Source: Sphingopyxis sp. FD7
GTDB lineage: Bacteria; Pseudomonadota; Alphaproteobacteria; Sphingomonadales; Sphingomonadaceae
Length of the DNA stretch: 64,000 bases
Reading direction: 5' to 3'
Assembly: GCF_003609835.1 (NCBI RefSeq)
Contig: NZ_AP017898.1
Coordinates: forward strand, 1,550,001-1,614,000
Shown here: positions 38,940 through 46,547 of the stretch, in pieces
Layout: each line of letters begins with the position of its first letter
Numbering within the stretch: the stretch's first letter is position 1
The notes under the pieces: model-generated
Databases searched by the model: none
Seen by the model: the letters and a program-made list of their open reading frames with translations, nothing else
Told to the model about the DNA's origin: nothing
Made by a program: the position numbers and the translations under genes

Positions 38940-39818
38940 ATGCCTCGCCTTCCTCCCCTCAGCAGCATGGAAGCCTTTCTGGAGGTTGCCCGTCACGGCA
39001 CGGTCAAGGCGGCCGCGATCGAGCTCGGCCTGTCGATGCCCGCGTTGTCGCGGCGCATCCAGACGCTCGAACATGTCGTCGGGCGGCCCCTCTTCAACCG
39101 CCACCATCATGGGCTCAGCCTGACCGAGACGGGGCGTACGCTCCAGGGACAGCTTTCGCCGATTCTCGACGAGCTGCGCGCGGTCATCGCCCAGGCGGGC
39201 AGCCCAAATGCCTTGCTGCGCCTGCACCTCAACGTCCTGCCGCTTTTTGCGCAGCAGCGGCTGTTCCCGCGTTTGCCCGAGCTGAGGCGCCAGCATCCCG
39301 AACTGCATATCGACATCGACACCATGTCGCATGCCGAGGCGCGGCTGGGCGACGGCATCGACGCCGCCATTGCGCTCGCGCGGTCGATCGACCCGGCGCT
39401 CTACGCGGCGCGGCTCGATCAGGACAAGGTGTTCCCGATCGCCGCGCGGACGCTGACCGACGGCGACCGGCCGATCACCGTGCCCGAGCAATTGCAGCGG
39501 ATGACCGTGCTTTTGCACCGCGAAATGCCCGAAACCTTCAGCGAGTGGAAAAAGGCGATCGGCATGCCCTATCTCGAACCCGCGGGGATCGACTATTTCG
39601 ATTCGGGGCCGCTGATGCTCGAGGCCGCGGCGCAGGGCATCGGCATCGCCTTCATGCACGGCCATCATTTCGACGATGCGCACGACCCGCGGCTCGTCCG
39701 CCTGTTCGACTATGACGTCGACAGTCCCTACAGCTACTGGTTCGTCTGCCGCCCGCGCGCGCTGCGCCAGCCGGCGGTAAAGCTGTTCCACGACTGGCTG
39801 CTCGCGGCCAGAATCTGA
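38940..39818 (+). CDS. LysR-family transcriptional regulator
   Basis: The protein has an N-terminal winged helix-turn-helix (SSMEAFLEVARHGTVKAAA, then LGLSMPALSRRIQTLE) and a C-terminal effector domain of the LysR type, with residues near GcvA-like members. The ATG at 38940 gives 292 residues and the HTH starts about ten residues in; ATGs at 38904 and 38919 are alternatives. It could regulate the divergent cdc48 gene or itself; no clear operator was found in the 143-base gap. Confidence 0.88.
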   Translation: MPRLPPLSSMEAFLEVARHGTVKAAAIELGLSMPALSRRIQTLEHVVGRPLFNRHHHGLSLTETGRTLQGQLSPILDELRAVIAQAGSPNALLRLHLNVLPLFAQQRLFPRLPELRRQHPELHIDIDTMSHAEARLGDGIDAAIALARSIDPALYAARLDQDKVFPIAARTLTDGDRPITVPEQLQRMTVLLHREMPETFSEWKKAIGMPYLEPAGIDYFDSGPLMLEAAAQGIGIAFMHGHHFDDAHDPRLVRLFDYDVDSPYSYWFVCRPRALRQPAVKLFHDWLLAARI

Positions 39819-39846
39819 CGCTCCGACTATCGCAATCCAGGGGAAA

Positions 39847-39921
39847 TGGTGCTGCTGGACAGGATTGAACTGTCGACCTCGTCATTACCAATGACGCGCT
39901 CTACCACTGAGCTACAGCAGC
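39847..39921 (-). tRNA. tRNA-Thr(GGT)
   Basis: The minus strand folds into a full cloverleaf of 75 bases: acceptor stem GCTGCTG/CAGCAGC, D-loop GCTCAGTGGTAGAGC, anticodon loop TTGGTAA with GGT, T-loop GTTCAATC, and an encoded CCA. It reads threonine codon ACC (and ACU). It stands between the LysR gene and a small plus-strand gene. Confidence 0.95.
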
Positions 39922-40039
39922 AACCGGGCCGCCGTGCAAAGCGATGCGCACGGGGCAGGCGCGGCCTATGGCGGGGCGTCCTTCGCCTGTCAAGGTGCGA
40001 GGCTTGACGATCGGATGATTTCGCGGGCATGCCGCATTC

Positions 40040-40168
40040 GTGAGCAAGACGCCCTCCCCCGCCGATCTCGAACGCGAACGCCGTCTGGCGGAGGCGCTGC
40101 GCGAGAACCTGCGCAAGCGCAAGGCGCAGGCGCGCGGGGCGAAGGGCGAAACGCCGCCTAAAGACTGA
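40040..40168 (+). CDS. Conserved small Arg/Lys-rich protein (42 residues)
   Basis: A GTG at 40040 opens a 42-residue frame, too short for usual ORF cut-offs. The peptide, with LERERRLAEALRENLRKRKA in the middle, is a basic, strongly helical type found as a small conserved protein in sphingomonads. The function is unknown. Its stop overlaps the end of the convergent DUF1905 gene by eleven bases. Confidence 0.6.
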   Translation: MSKTPSPADLERERRLAEALRENLRKRKAQARGAKGETPPKD

Positions 40169-40472
40169 CCGTCACCGTCACATCGTCGCCCTCGGCCAGC
40201 CCCTCGGCCTTGCGCACCGCGGCCTTGACGGGAAGCAGCCAGCCACCGCTTTCCCTGTGCGGAAAGACCGAAGTGGTCCAGCTGGTGTCGCCGATCGTCG
40301 CGCGCACCTTGGCCGATCCGAACCCGCGCCGCCCGTCGAGCCATTGTCCGCCGATCGCCGCCAGCCGGATGCCGTCGGCCGCCTCGCCCGCGATGGTCAC
40401 GAAATGCCACGCCCCCGGCGAGGTCACCGATTGCCAGCGCCACAGCGGCGTCGTGACGGTGAAGGATTCCAC
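40158..40472 (-). CDS. DUF1905 domain protein
   Basis: The product matches the DUF1905 beta-barrel fold: a WHFVTI segment near the N-terminus, GSAKVRATIG, SWTTSVFP, WLLPVKAAVRKAEGL and GDDVTVTV. Function is unknown. I place the start at GTG 40472 (104 residues) because the ATG at 40538 would run the gene through a REP-like inverted repeat that is not family sequence. Confidence 0.75.
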   Translation of the reverse strand: MESFTVTTPLWRWQSVTSPGAWHFVTIAGEAADGIRLAAIGGQWLDGRRGFGSAKVRATIGDTSWTTSVFPHRESGGWLLPVKAAVRKAEGLAEGDDVTVTVSL

Positions 40473-40481
40473 CCGCGCTAA

Positions 40482-40562
40482 CCCGCTCGTGTCGAGCGAC
40501 GTCGAGACACCCAGCGTCGGTGCCCGCCATCTGGGCATCTCGACTTCGCTCGATGCAAACGA
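40482..40562. repeat. REP-like inverted pair
   Basis: Two diverged copies of a palindromic unit face each other: 40482-40510 (containing TCGTGTCGAGCGACGTCGAG) and 40535-40562 (containing ATCTCGACTTCGCTCGATGC). Such TCTCGACTTCGCTCGA units are dispersed in sphingomonad genomes, by memory. The pair occupies the gap between the DUF1905 and cyclophilin genes. Confidence 0.65.
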
Positions 40563-40572
40563 ATTATCTGCG

Positions 40573-41550
40573 TCATTTCACTGCCGCCCGAACCGGCACC
40601 GGAATGTTACAGATGTCGGCGCCGCCCGCGGGTTTTATGAAAAAGGGATCGCGGCGATTGGCGCGCGCATCGGCATAACGCGCAAAGCTCTCGCTCTCGG
40701 TCGACAGATATTCGAATCGCGGCCGGTCGGCCTGCGGCAAATCGGTGGCGAGGCGAATCGATGCGATCGGCACCCGCTCCGCCTCCTCCTCGTAAAAGCC
40801 GAGCGCGCCTGTTCCGCGCGGCAGGCTCGACAGATGCTCGATCCCCTCGACGACGCGGCCGACGAGCGCGATATTGCGGTCAAGATGCCGCGGCGCATGG
40901 CCGATGACAGTATAAAGTTCGGCGCCGCTGCCGGTATCGGGCGACAGATTGCGGCCGACGCCGACCATGCCATAGCAATGAATGGCCCAGCCTGACCGAC
41001 CGTCGTTGCTGCCAAAAGGCCACCCGAGAAAAAAACTATGCTTCTTAGCATAGGCATCCGGATGATCGACCCAAACCCAGCCCGGCGAGTATCCGCTCCA
41101 AAACATCGGTGGCGTTTTTCCGTCGGAAGGAACGCTACCGCCTGTGCCTTTTGTCGCGGTAACATATTCGCGCTCCGACACCTTCGCCAATCCCGCGGGG
41201 AGCGGCTTCTTCTCGGTCGCATCGCCCCACTGGACGACATAATTGTCCTGCACCCGGTTGATGCTCGTCCCGTCCCACCAATGCGCGGCGGCGAGCTTGC
41301 GGATGTTGCCGATCCATCCCTGGCTGAAGGGCGCGGGCATCAGCTGGATGACGACGCGGCGCGGCTTGCCCGCGCTATCGGGCGCCAGCTCCATCACCAG
41401 CAGGTCCGATGGCGCGATCGCGATCCAGTCCGCTGCGGGCGCCGCGGCGACGATTTCGCCCGGCGACGGCGGCGCGGGCGGCGCGTCCTCAGCAGCAGCG
41501 GGAGCGATGAGAGCGAGGGCCGCAACGGCGGCGAGCAGGCGATGGTTCAT
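40573..41550 (-). CDS. Peptidyl-prolyl cis-trans isomerase, cyclophilin type, exported
   Basis: This 325-residue protein has a signal peptide (MNHRLLAAVAALALIAPAAA) and a cyclophilin domain with insertions: WWDGTSINRVQDNYVVQWGD (the usual FDGxxFHRVIxxFMxQGGD region) and HCYGMVGVGRN (for the AxMANAG region). The changes from consensus put catalytic activity in doubt. It folds periplasmic proteins if active. I use the ATG at 41550, which gives a proper signal peptide. Confidence 0.85.
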   Translation of the reverse strand: MNHRLLAAVAALALIAPAAAEDAPPAPPSPGEIVAAAPAADWIAIAPSDLLVMELAPDSAGKPRRVVIQLMPAPFSQGWIGNIRKLAAAHWWDGTSINRVQDNYVVQWGDATEKKPLPAGLAKVSEREYVTATKGTGGSVPSDGKTPPMFWSGYSPGWVWVDHPDAYAKKHSFFLGWPFGSNDGRSGWAIHCYGMVGVGRNLSPDTGSGAELYTVIGHAPRHLDRNIALVGRVVEGIEHLSSLPRGTGALGFYEEEAERVPIASIRLATDLPQADRPRFEYLSTESESFARYADARANRRDPFFIKPAGGADICNIPVPVRAAVK

Positions 41551-41682
41551 ACGTCCTGTCTGCCACGCCCAACCGGCTTGCGAAAGCCCCGCCAACCGAC
41601 TAGGGCGCGCCTTCCAGTGCGAATTGGTTCGGCACCCGATTCACGCTCCGTGCTTCGCACGAAACGACCGGGTGCATGATGC

Positions 41683-41773
41683 GGAGCGGTGGCCGAGTGG
41701 TCGAAGGCGCTCGCCTGGAAAGTGAGTATACGTCAAAAGCGTATCGAGGGTTCGAATCCCTCCCGCTCCGCCA
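41683..41773 (+). tRNA. tRNA-Ser(GGA)
   Basis: The 91-base gene has acceptor stem GGAGCGG/CCGCTCC, a long variable arm (between 41718 and 41748), anticodon loop CTGGAAA with GGA, T-loop GTTCGAATC and an encoded CCA. It reads serine codons UCC/UCU. The accessory island with its recombinase starts directly downstream, so this gene marks the boundary. Confidence 0.95.
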
Positions 41774-41980
41774 TTCCATCATAAGTTATTGATATAAAAT
41801 AGATTTTCCTCCAGTCGCAAGCCCGGATTTCCGGTCCTTTCCCGTGCCATTCGCACCCCGGAGATCTGGCCAGATTCGGGGGCTTCTGGACTTCTGCCGC
41901 ATTTTTCTCTCGGCGCCTTTTGCGTGCTACCAAGTCAGAACCCGCTGCCCCGGAGTAATCCGGAGCCGGACAATAGGTGA

Positions 41981-42008
41981 GCCGTCCCCGTCGGTCGGCG
42001 GGGACGGC
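41981..42008. other. Perfect ten-base-stem hairpin at the island edge
   Basis: GCCGTCCCCG and CGGGGACGGC flank an eight-base loop. The hairpin lies 21 bases beyond the end of the recombinase gene. On the plus strand it is followed by ATTAATTT, a weak T-run; on the minus strand by no T-run. It may be a terminator or part of a recombination site. The rest of 41774-42029 contains no gene I can support. Confidence 0.6.
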
Positions 42009-42029
42009 ATTAATTTGGTCTGATCGCGA

Positions 42030-43724
42030 TTAACGCCGTTCCGATATTCCGAGACGCCGCCGCTGTTCGGTCCAGCTCAACGGGATGGCATCGGATTGCG
42101 TCAGCCGCTTGGTGTCGATGTGCGGCGGTGCTTTCCCATCGACGATCCGCGCGACGATGGCGGGATCGAGAAAGGCAAGCCGGATGACGCGCGTGATCCA
42201 GGAGGGGGTAACGCCTTCGGCCCTCGCGATTTCACTGATGGTGAGACCTGGCTCGTCGACCAGTCGGTTCCACCAGCGATGTGCTTTCGCGATGGTCGAG
42301 ATCAGACCGCCGTCCGGCTCCCGCTCGTTGGCGGCGCGGCCATTGTCGAGCATCATCCGCATCGCCCGGCCGGAGCGCTTCACGATGGCGGGCACGACGA
42401 TCGGCTGGAAGGAAGCATCCGAAGGAATGGGAATACCGAGATGCTTGCCCAGGCCGGAGGGATTAAGCTGGATCCGGACCTCGGCGGGCATGATGTCGAT
42501 CCGGCTGATCAGGTCGCGCAGGAACAACTGAACGGCTGCCGCTCGCGAATCTCGCAACCTCTCGACCAGCACGCCACCCTGCTGGCCAATCATACCGATG
42601 TCATGTCCGTTGGGCAGGCGCGCGCCGATGATCTCGAACAGGCTGACAGGATCGGACAGCAGACCGCACAGGCGATCAAGGACCAGCCGCTCGATCTCTT
42701 TTGCGGGTACCCGCATTCCGCCGCCGCGAGGACCACCGGCGTTCCTGACGAGTGAACGGCTGACATAGTAGCGATGGCGAACCTGTCCCTTGTTGGCGTG
42801 TGTCGATATCAGAGGTTCGCCCCGATCGTCGAAAAGCAGTTGGGACAGCAATGAAGGGTGACGGGCTGACGGAGCCGAGCGCGGGCCGCCTCCATGTTCG
42901 AGGAGCTGGTGTTGCGCTCTGTCCCACAATTCCCGGTCGATGATCGGAGGATGCAGACCCGGATAGCTGGTGTCGCCATGGCGGATGCGGCCGATGTAGA
43001 TCGGATTGCGCAGGATGGCGTGGATTTCGCTGCGAATGAACGGCTTGCCCCCGAAGGTCCGATCGCCCTTCATCGACAGGCGAACCGGTTTGCGGGTCCC
43101 ATCCGCTTCCAGGCGATTGACCACCGCGCGGACGCTGCCGAGTTCCACATAGCTCTCGAAGATGAAATGGATAAGCCCGGCATGCTCCTCGGCGATCTCA
43201 AGCGTGCGACCATTTGGCTTGTAGCCCAGAGGGACGACCCCGCCCATCCACATGCCCCGCCGCTTCGACGCGGCGAGCTTGTCGCGGATGCGCTCTGCGG
43301 TCACCTCGCGCTCGAACTGCGCGAAGGACAGCAGCATGTTGAGGGTGAGACGCCCCATGCTCGTGGTTGTGTTGAACGACTGGGTGACGGACACGAAGCT
43401 GGTTCCGGCCTTGTCGAAGGCCTCGACCAGCCTGGCGAAGTCGAGCAGTGAACGGGTTAGCCGGTCGACCTTGTAGACCACCACGATGTCGATCCGGCTA
43501 GCGGCGATGTCGGTAAGCAGACGTTGGAGCGCCGGCCGCTCCAGCGTGCCGCCCGAGATGCCGCCGTCATCGTAACGCGCGTCGATCAGCGCCCATCCCT
43601 CGCTTGCCTGGCTGGCGACATAGGCGGAGCAGGCGGCGAACTGCGCGTCGAGCGAGTTGAATTCCTGCTCCAGCCCTTCCTCATGCGACTTGCGGGTGTA
43701 GATCGCGCAGCGGACCTGCTTCAT
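42030..43724 (-). CDS. Large serine recombinase
   Basis: The 564-residue protein has an N-terminal resolvase domain with the catalytic serine in RCAIYTRKS (Ser13), DGGISGG, VYKVDRLTRS and AQFEREVTAERI, then a recombinase domain (PLGYKPNGRTL...), then a zinc-ribbon-like and C-terminal part. Such enzymes integrate, excise or invert DNA. The ATG at 43724 overlaps the DUF2924 stop by four bases (ATGA). Recombinase, DUF2924 and DUF3489 genes occur together often in alphaproteobacterial islands. The C-terminal helix-turn-helix-like part (GLTISEIARAEGVTPSWITR) may bind DNA. Confidence 0.93.
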   Translation of the reverse strand: MKQVRCAIYTRKSHEEGLEQEFNSLDAQFAACSAYVASQASEGWALIDARYDDGGISGGTLERPALQRLLTDIAASRIDIVVVYKVDRLTRSLLDFARLVEAFDKAGTSFVSVTQSFNTTTSMGRLTLNMLLSFAQFEREVTAERIRDKLAASKRRGMWMGGVVPLGYKPNGRTLEIAEEHAGLIHFIFESYVELGSVRAVVNRLEADGTRKPVRLSMKGDRTFGGKPFIRSEIHAILRNPIYIGRIRHGDTSYPGLHPPIIDRELWDRAQHQLLEHGGGPRSAPSARHPSLLSQLLFDDRGEPLISTHANKGQVRHRYYVSRSLVRNAGGPRGGGMRVPAKEIERLVLDRLCGLLSDPVSLFEIIGARLPNGHDIGMIGQQGGVLVERLRDSRAAAVQLFLRDLISRIDIMPAEVRIQLNPSGLGKHLGIPIPSDASFQPIVVPAIVKRSGRAMRMMLDNGRAANEREPDGGLISTIAKAHRWWNRLVDEPGLTISEIARAEGVTPSWITRVIRLAFLDPAIVARIVDGKAPPHIDTKRLTQSDAIPLSWTEQRRRLGISERR

Positions 43725-44149
43725 TTGACTGGGTCTCGCTTGGACCGGAAGCCGAAAAAGGCAGGCCCCGACCATTGTGTGCCGGTGATGGCGCGGGCGA
43801 CCTGGCTGAGGCTGCGCCATTCCCTGTTATTCCAGTGGATCACGCCTTTCTCATCCATGGTCACCACATGGGTGACGCCTTTCCAGACGCGCATGAGCCG
43901 CATGCCCGGCAGGATGGAGGTTCTCGGGTTCCCGGTGGCAACGGTTTCGCGCAGCCGGCGGCGTGTTGCGTTGGAGAGGCCGCCCATCGCCTTCTCCTGA
44001 AATCGATGGGCCAGCGCCAACCGGAGGAGACCGGCGCTGACTTTGGGCGGCGGCGTCCGGTGCCGCCGCCGCCACGTCTCGCGAAGTTCCTCGAGTTCCA
44101 TGACCTCGAGCTCTCCGATCCATGCCTCGTGATCGCGGAGCTTCGGCAT
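43721..44149 (-). CDS. DUF2924 domain protein
   Basis: The 142-residue product matches DUF2924: ELEELRETWRRRHRTPPP, LLRLALAHRFQEKAMGGL, PGMRLMRVWKGVTHVV and AITGTQWSGPAFFGF. Members sit next to serine recombinases and may help DNA binding or direction control; function is not established. It overlaps the DUF3489 stop by one base and the recombinase start by four. Confidence 0.88.
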   Translation of the reverse strand: MPKLRDHEAWIGELEVMELEELRETWRRRHRTPPPKVSAGLLRLALAHRFQEKAMGGLSNATRRRLRETVATGNPRTSILPGMRLMRVWKGVTHVVTMDEKGVIHWNNREWRSLSQVARAITGTQWSGPAFFGFRSKRDPVK

Positions 44150-44634
44150 CAGCCCACGATCCTCCAGGCACGAACGCCATCGACCTTCTCGCTGGTGATG
44201 CCACGTCCCTTCTTGCGCAGGCCGGTGAGTGCAGCGCGTACCGTGTGCGGCAGCCAGCTTGTGTCAGCCGTGAGATCATCGAGCGTGGCGCCGCCCTCGC
44301 GGGAGAGCAGGTCGATCAGCAGAGCGGCCTTGGTTCCAGCCCGAGTTGGTGTCGGATCGGTGACCTGAGGAGTGGCCTTCGCATCAACAGCTTCGACGTC
44401 GGTCGCCAGCGCGGGAGACTCCTCCGCGCCGATCGCGGTTCGGCCAGCTTCGGTAATGGTGACACGCTCCCCCACCTTCGCGACGAGCTTGCGCCGGACA
44501 AGTGAGCTGATCGCCGCCTTCAAACGCTCTTGATCAGCCGAGACGCTGTCCGGCGCGGGCAGCAGGCCGCCATCCGCGCGATTGCTGGCGGCAGAGAGCA
44601 GGATGAGCTGCAGGTCATTAAGCTTGATAGTCAT
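44149..44634 (-). CDS. DUF3489 domain protein
   Basis: The 161-residue protein has an N-terminal winged-helix-like part (KLNDLQLILLSAASNRADG) and a C-terminal DUF3489-type segment (DTSWLPHTVRAALTGLRKKG). It starts the recombinase operon and may regulate it or bind DNA. I take the ATG at 44634, as residues before it are not conserved; 44655 is an alternative. Confidence 0.82.
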   Translation of the reverse strand: MTIKLNDLQLILLSAASNRADGGLLPAPDSVSADQERLKAAISSLVRRKLVAKVGERVTITEAGRTAIGAEESPALATDVEAVDAKATPQVTDPTPTRAGTKAALLIDLLSREGGATLDDLTADTSWLPHTVRAALTGLRKKGRGITSEKVDGVRAWRIVG

Positions 44635-44775
44635 GAGTGGTGTCTCCTTCGACATAGAGCGACATCGCGCCGCTCCCACCACCCATGGCCCCGCCGGTCA
44701 GCCGGTCGGGGCGGCGGCCGTCCAGCCGGCCGCGATTCATGACGGCAGCAATGCTTCGTTCGTCCGCGAAGTCGA

Positions 44776-45081
44776 ATGGAATGTGCGAGTGTGCTGGAAA
44801 AGCTGCGTCTGGACTTCGGCGATCGGCTAAGGCTTGGTCGGGCCATGTCCGGAGACGTCGAAACTCGCCAAGAAGCTATCCGCCGATTGTTCTATCTCGT
44901 GACCATTGCCGCCGAGGACGCGGCGGCATTGGCGGTCGAGGGACAGTCGAGAAGCTTGTCACCGGACCACGCGAAGGCTTCTGCGGCAACTCTTCGGGAA
45001 CTGGGCATGAGGATTGACATTCTCTCATCGGCTATCCCGGAATTGATTGAGGATGTCGGAAATGGAGATGAGACGGCTTAG
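44776..45081 (+). CDS. Hypothetical protein
   Basis: I do not recognise this 101-residue, helix-rich acidic protein (RRLFYLVTIAAEDAAALAVE). It is divergent from the recombinase operon, at 142 bases. The start at 44776 is uncertain; ATG 44845 would give 78 residues and the better conserved-looking part. Real coding is plausible but not proven. Confidence 0.45.
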   Translation: MECASVLEKLRLDFGDRLRLGRAMSGDVETRQEAIRRLFYLVTIAAEDAAALAVEGQSRSLSPDHAKASAATLRELGMRIDILSSAIPELIEDVGNGDETA

Positions 45082-45297
45082 CCACCGCAGTCTTTGGAGC
45101 GCAAAACGAAAAAAGCTGTCGTTCCAATCCGACGATATCATCCTCAGCAACGTGCCACAATGTCGACCATCAGATGCGGAAAAGGGCGCTCGCGAAAGCA
45201 GATGTTCGCTCCAACTGGGATGTCACGAGGTCTGACGTGACCCCCTGATTTTCCTCCAACAGTGATTAGAGTCCGGTCTTGAAGGAAGGACGGACAG

Positions 45298-45564
45298 ATG
45301 AAGCGTTTGAGGTTTTCGGAAGAGCAGATCATCGGGGTGTTGAAGGAAGCGGAGGCGGGCGCGAAGACCGGCGAGCTGGCGCGGCGACACGGGGTGTCGG
45401 AAGCAACGATCTACAACTGGAAGGCCAAGTATGGCGGCCTTGAGGTGTCGGAGGCGAAGCGGCTACGCTCGCTCGAGGACGAGAACGCGAAGCTGAAGCG
45501 GTTGCTTGCGGACTCGATGCTGGACAATGCGGCGCTGAAGGATCTTCTCACAAAAAAATGGTGA
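45298..45564 (+). CDS. IS3-family transposase OrfA
   Basis: The 88-residue protein has a helix-turn-helix ([16 protein letters not shown], then [21 protein letters not shown]) and a leucine-zipper-like tail. It binds the IS ends. It overlaps orfB by seven bases, the place where a programmed minus-one frameshift usually makes the OrfAB fusion; a run AAAAAA occurs at 45552-45557 just before the overlap. Confidence 0.93.
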   Translation: MKRLRFSEEQIIGVLKEAEAGAKTGELARRHGVSEATIYNWKAKYGGLEVSEAKRLRSLEDENAKLKRLLADSMLDNAALKDLLTKKW

Positions 45565-46469
45565 CGCCCGCCGTTCAGCGGGAAGCGGTCGCCCATCTCC
45601 AGGCTTGCCATGGGATGAGCGAGCGGCGGGCGTGCCGTGTCACAGGCGCCGATCGGAAGAGCATGCGCTACCGGTCGCAGCGTGGCGACGATGCCGAGGT
45701 TCGGGAGAAGCTGCGCGAGTTGGCGCAGCAGCGTCGCCGGTTCGGTTATCGGCGCCTGCATATCCTGCTGCGCCGGGAGGGCGTGATGATCAACAGGAAG
45801 AAGACCCAGCGCCTGTATCGAGAGGAGGGGCTGATGGTCCGACGAAGACGCAACCGGCGCCGGGCGATCGGTGCGCGGGCGCCCGCACCGGTGCTCGCGC
45901 TGCCGAACCAGCGGTGGAGCCTCGACTTTGTGCATGATCAGATGGCGTCAGGTCGGCGGTTCCGGGTGCTCAACATCGTGGACGATGTCACGCGGGAGTG
46001 CCTGCGCGCGGTGCCCGACACGTCGATCTCCGGGCGCCGGGTCGTGCGCGAGCTCAGCGATCTGATCGAGGAGCGCGGCAGACCGGGGATGATCGTCAGC
46101 GACAATGGGACCGAGCTGACATCGAACGCGGTGCTCGCATGGTGCGGTGAGGTCGGGGTCGAGTGGCATTATATCGCGCCGGGCAAGCCGATGCAGAACG
46201 GCTATGTCGAGAGCTTCAATGGCCGGATGCGCGATGAGCTTCTGAACGAGACGCTGTTCCTCGACCTCGATCATGCCCGCACAGTGATCGCGGCCTGGGC
46301 CGAAGATTACAACCAGGCGCGGCCACACTCGGCCCTTGGATATGAGACACCGGCGGCGTTCGCCGCCGAACTGCATAAGCAATGGCCTGTGCAGCTACGC
46401 CCTTCGGGCTCCGCTGCACAGGCCATTGCTTACACTGCGCTCATGCGCAACAAAGCTGCTGGGCTCTAA
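45558..46469 (+). CDS. IS3-family transposase OrfB (DDE catalytic part)
   Basis: The 303-residue product has an HTH_21 part and an rve integrase core with the acidic triad: [17 protein letters not shown] and [22 protein letters not shown] near the end is typical. It is full length, so the element may be active. Confidence 0.93.
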   Translation: MVTPAVQREAVAHLQACHGMSERRACRVTGADRKSMRYRSQRGDDAEVREKLRELAQQRRRFGYRRLHILLRREGVMINRKKTQRLYREEGLMVRRRRNRRRAIGARAPAPVLALPNQRWSLDFVHDQMASGRRFRVLNIVDDVTRECLRAVPDTSISGRRVVRELSDLIEERGRPGMIVSDNGTELTSNAVLAWCGEVGVEWHYIAPGKPMQNGYVESFNGRMRDELLNETLFLDLDHARTVIAAWAEDYNQARPHSALGYETPAAFAAELHKQWPVQLRPSGSAAQAIAYTALMRNKAAGL

Positions 46470-46547
46470 TCCCCGCTGGTGGAAACCAGGGGGTCACGTC
46501 AGGTCCTACCACATAAGCACGTTTCCCTTGGAACGGTCGGATCGCTG

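Larger units (their letters stand above)
45233..46501 (+). mobile_element. IS3-family (IS407-group-like) insertion sequence
   Basis: The element is 1269 bases long. Both ends start TGACGTGACCCCCTG as inverted repeats, and a direct duplication GGTC stands on both sides (45229-45232 and 46502-46505). It carries the two overlapping frames of an IS3-type transposase. A four-base duplication fits the IS407 group. It lies in a gap, and does not break a gene I can see. Confidence 0.92.

Noticed and set aside
41740..41773. tRNA-Ser 3' end as attachment site with a second copy inside the island
   Set aside because: By eye I found no duplicate of the T-arm/acceptor end in the window; a copy outside cannot be excluded, so no attachment site is claimed.
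45047..45235. 62-residue plus-strand frame before the IS407-like element
   Set aside because: No ribosome site or family features, and it runs into the target site of the IS.
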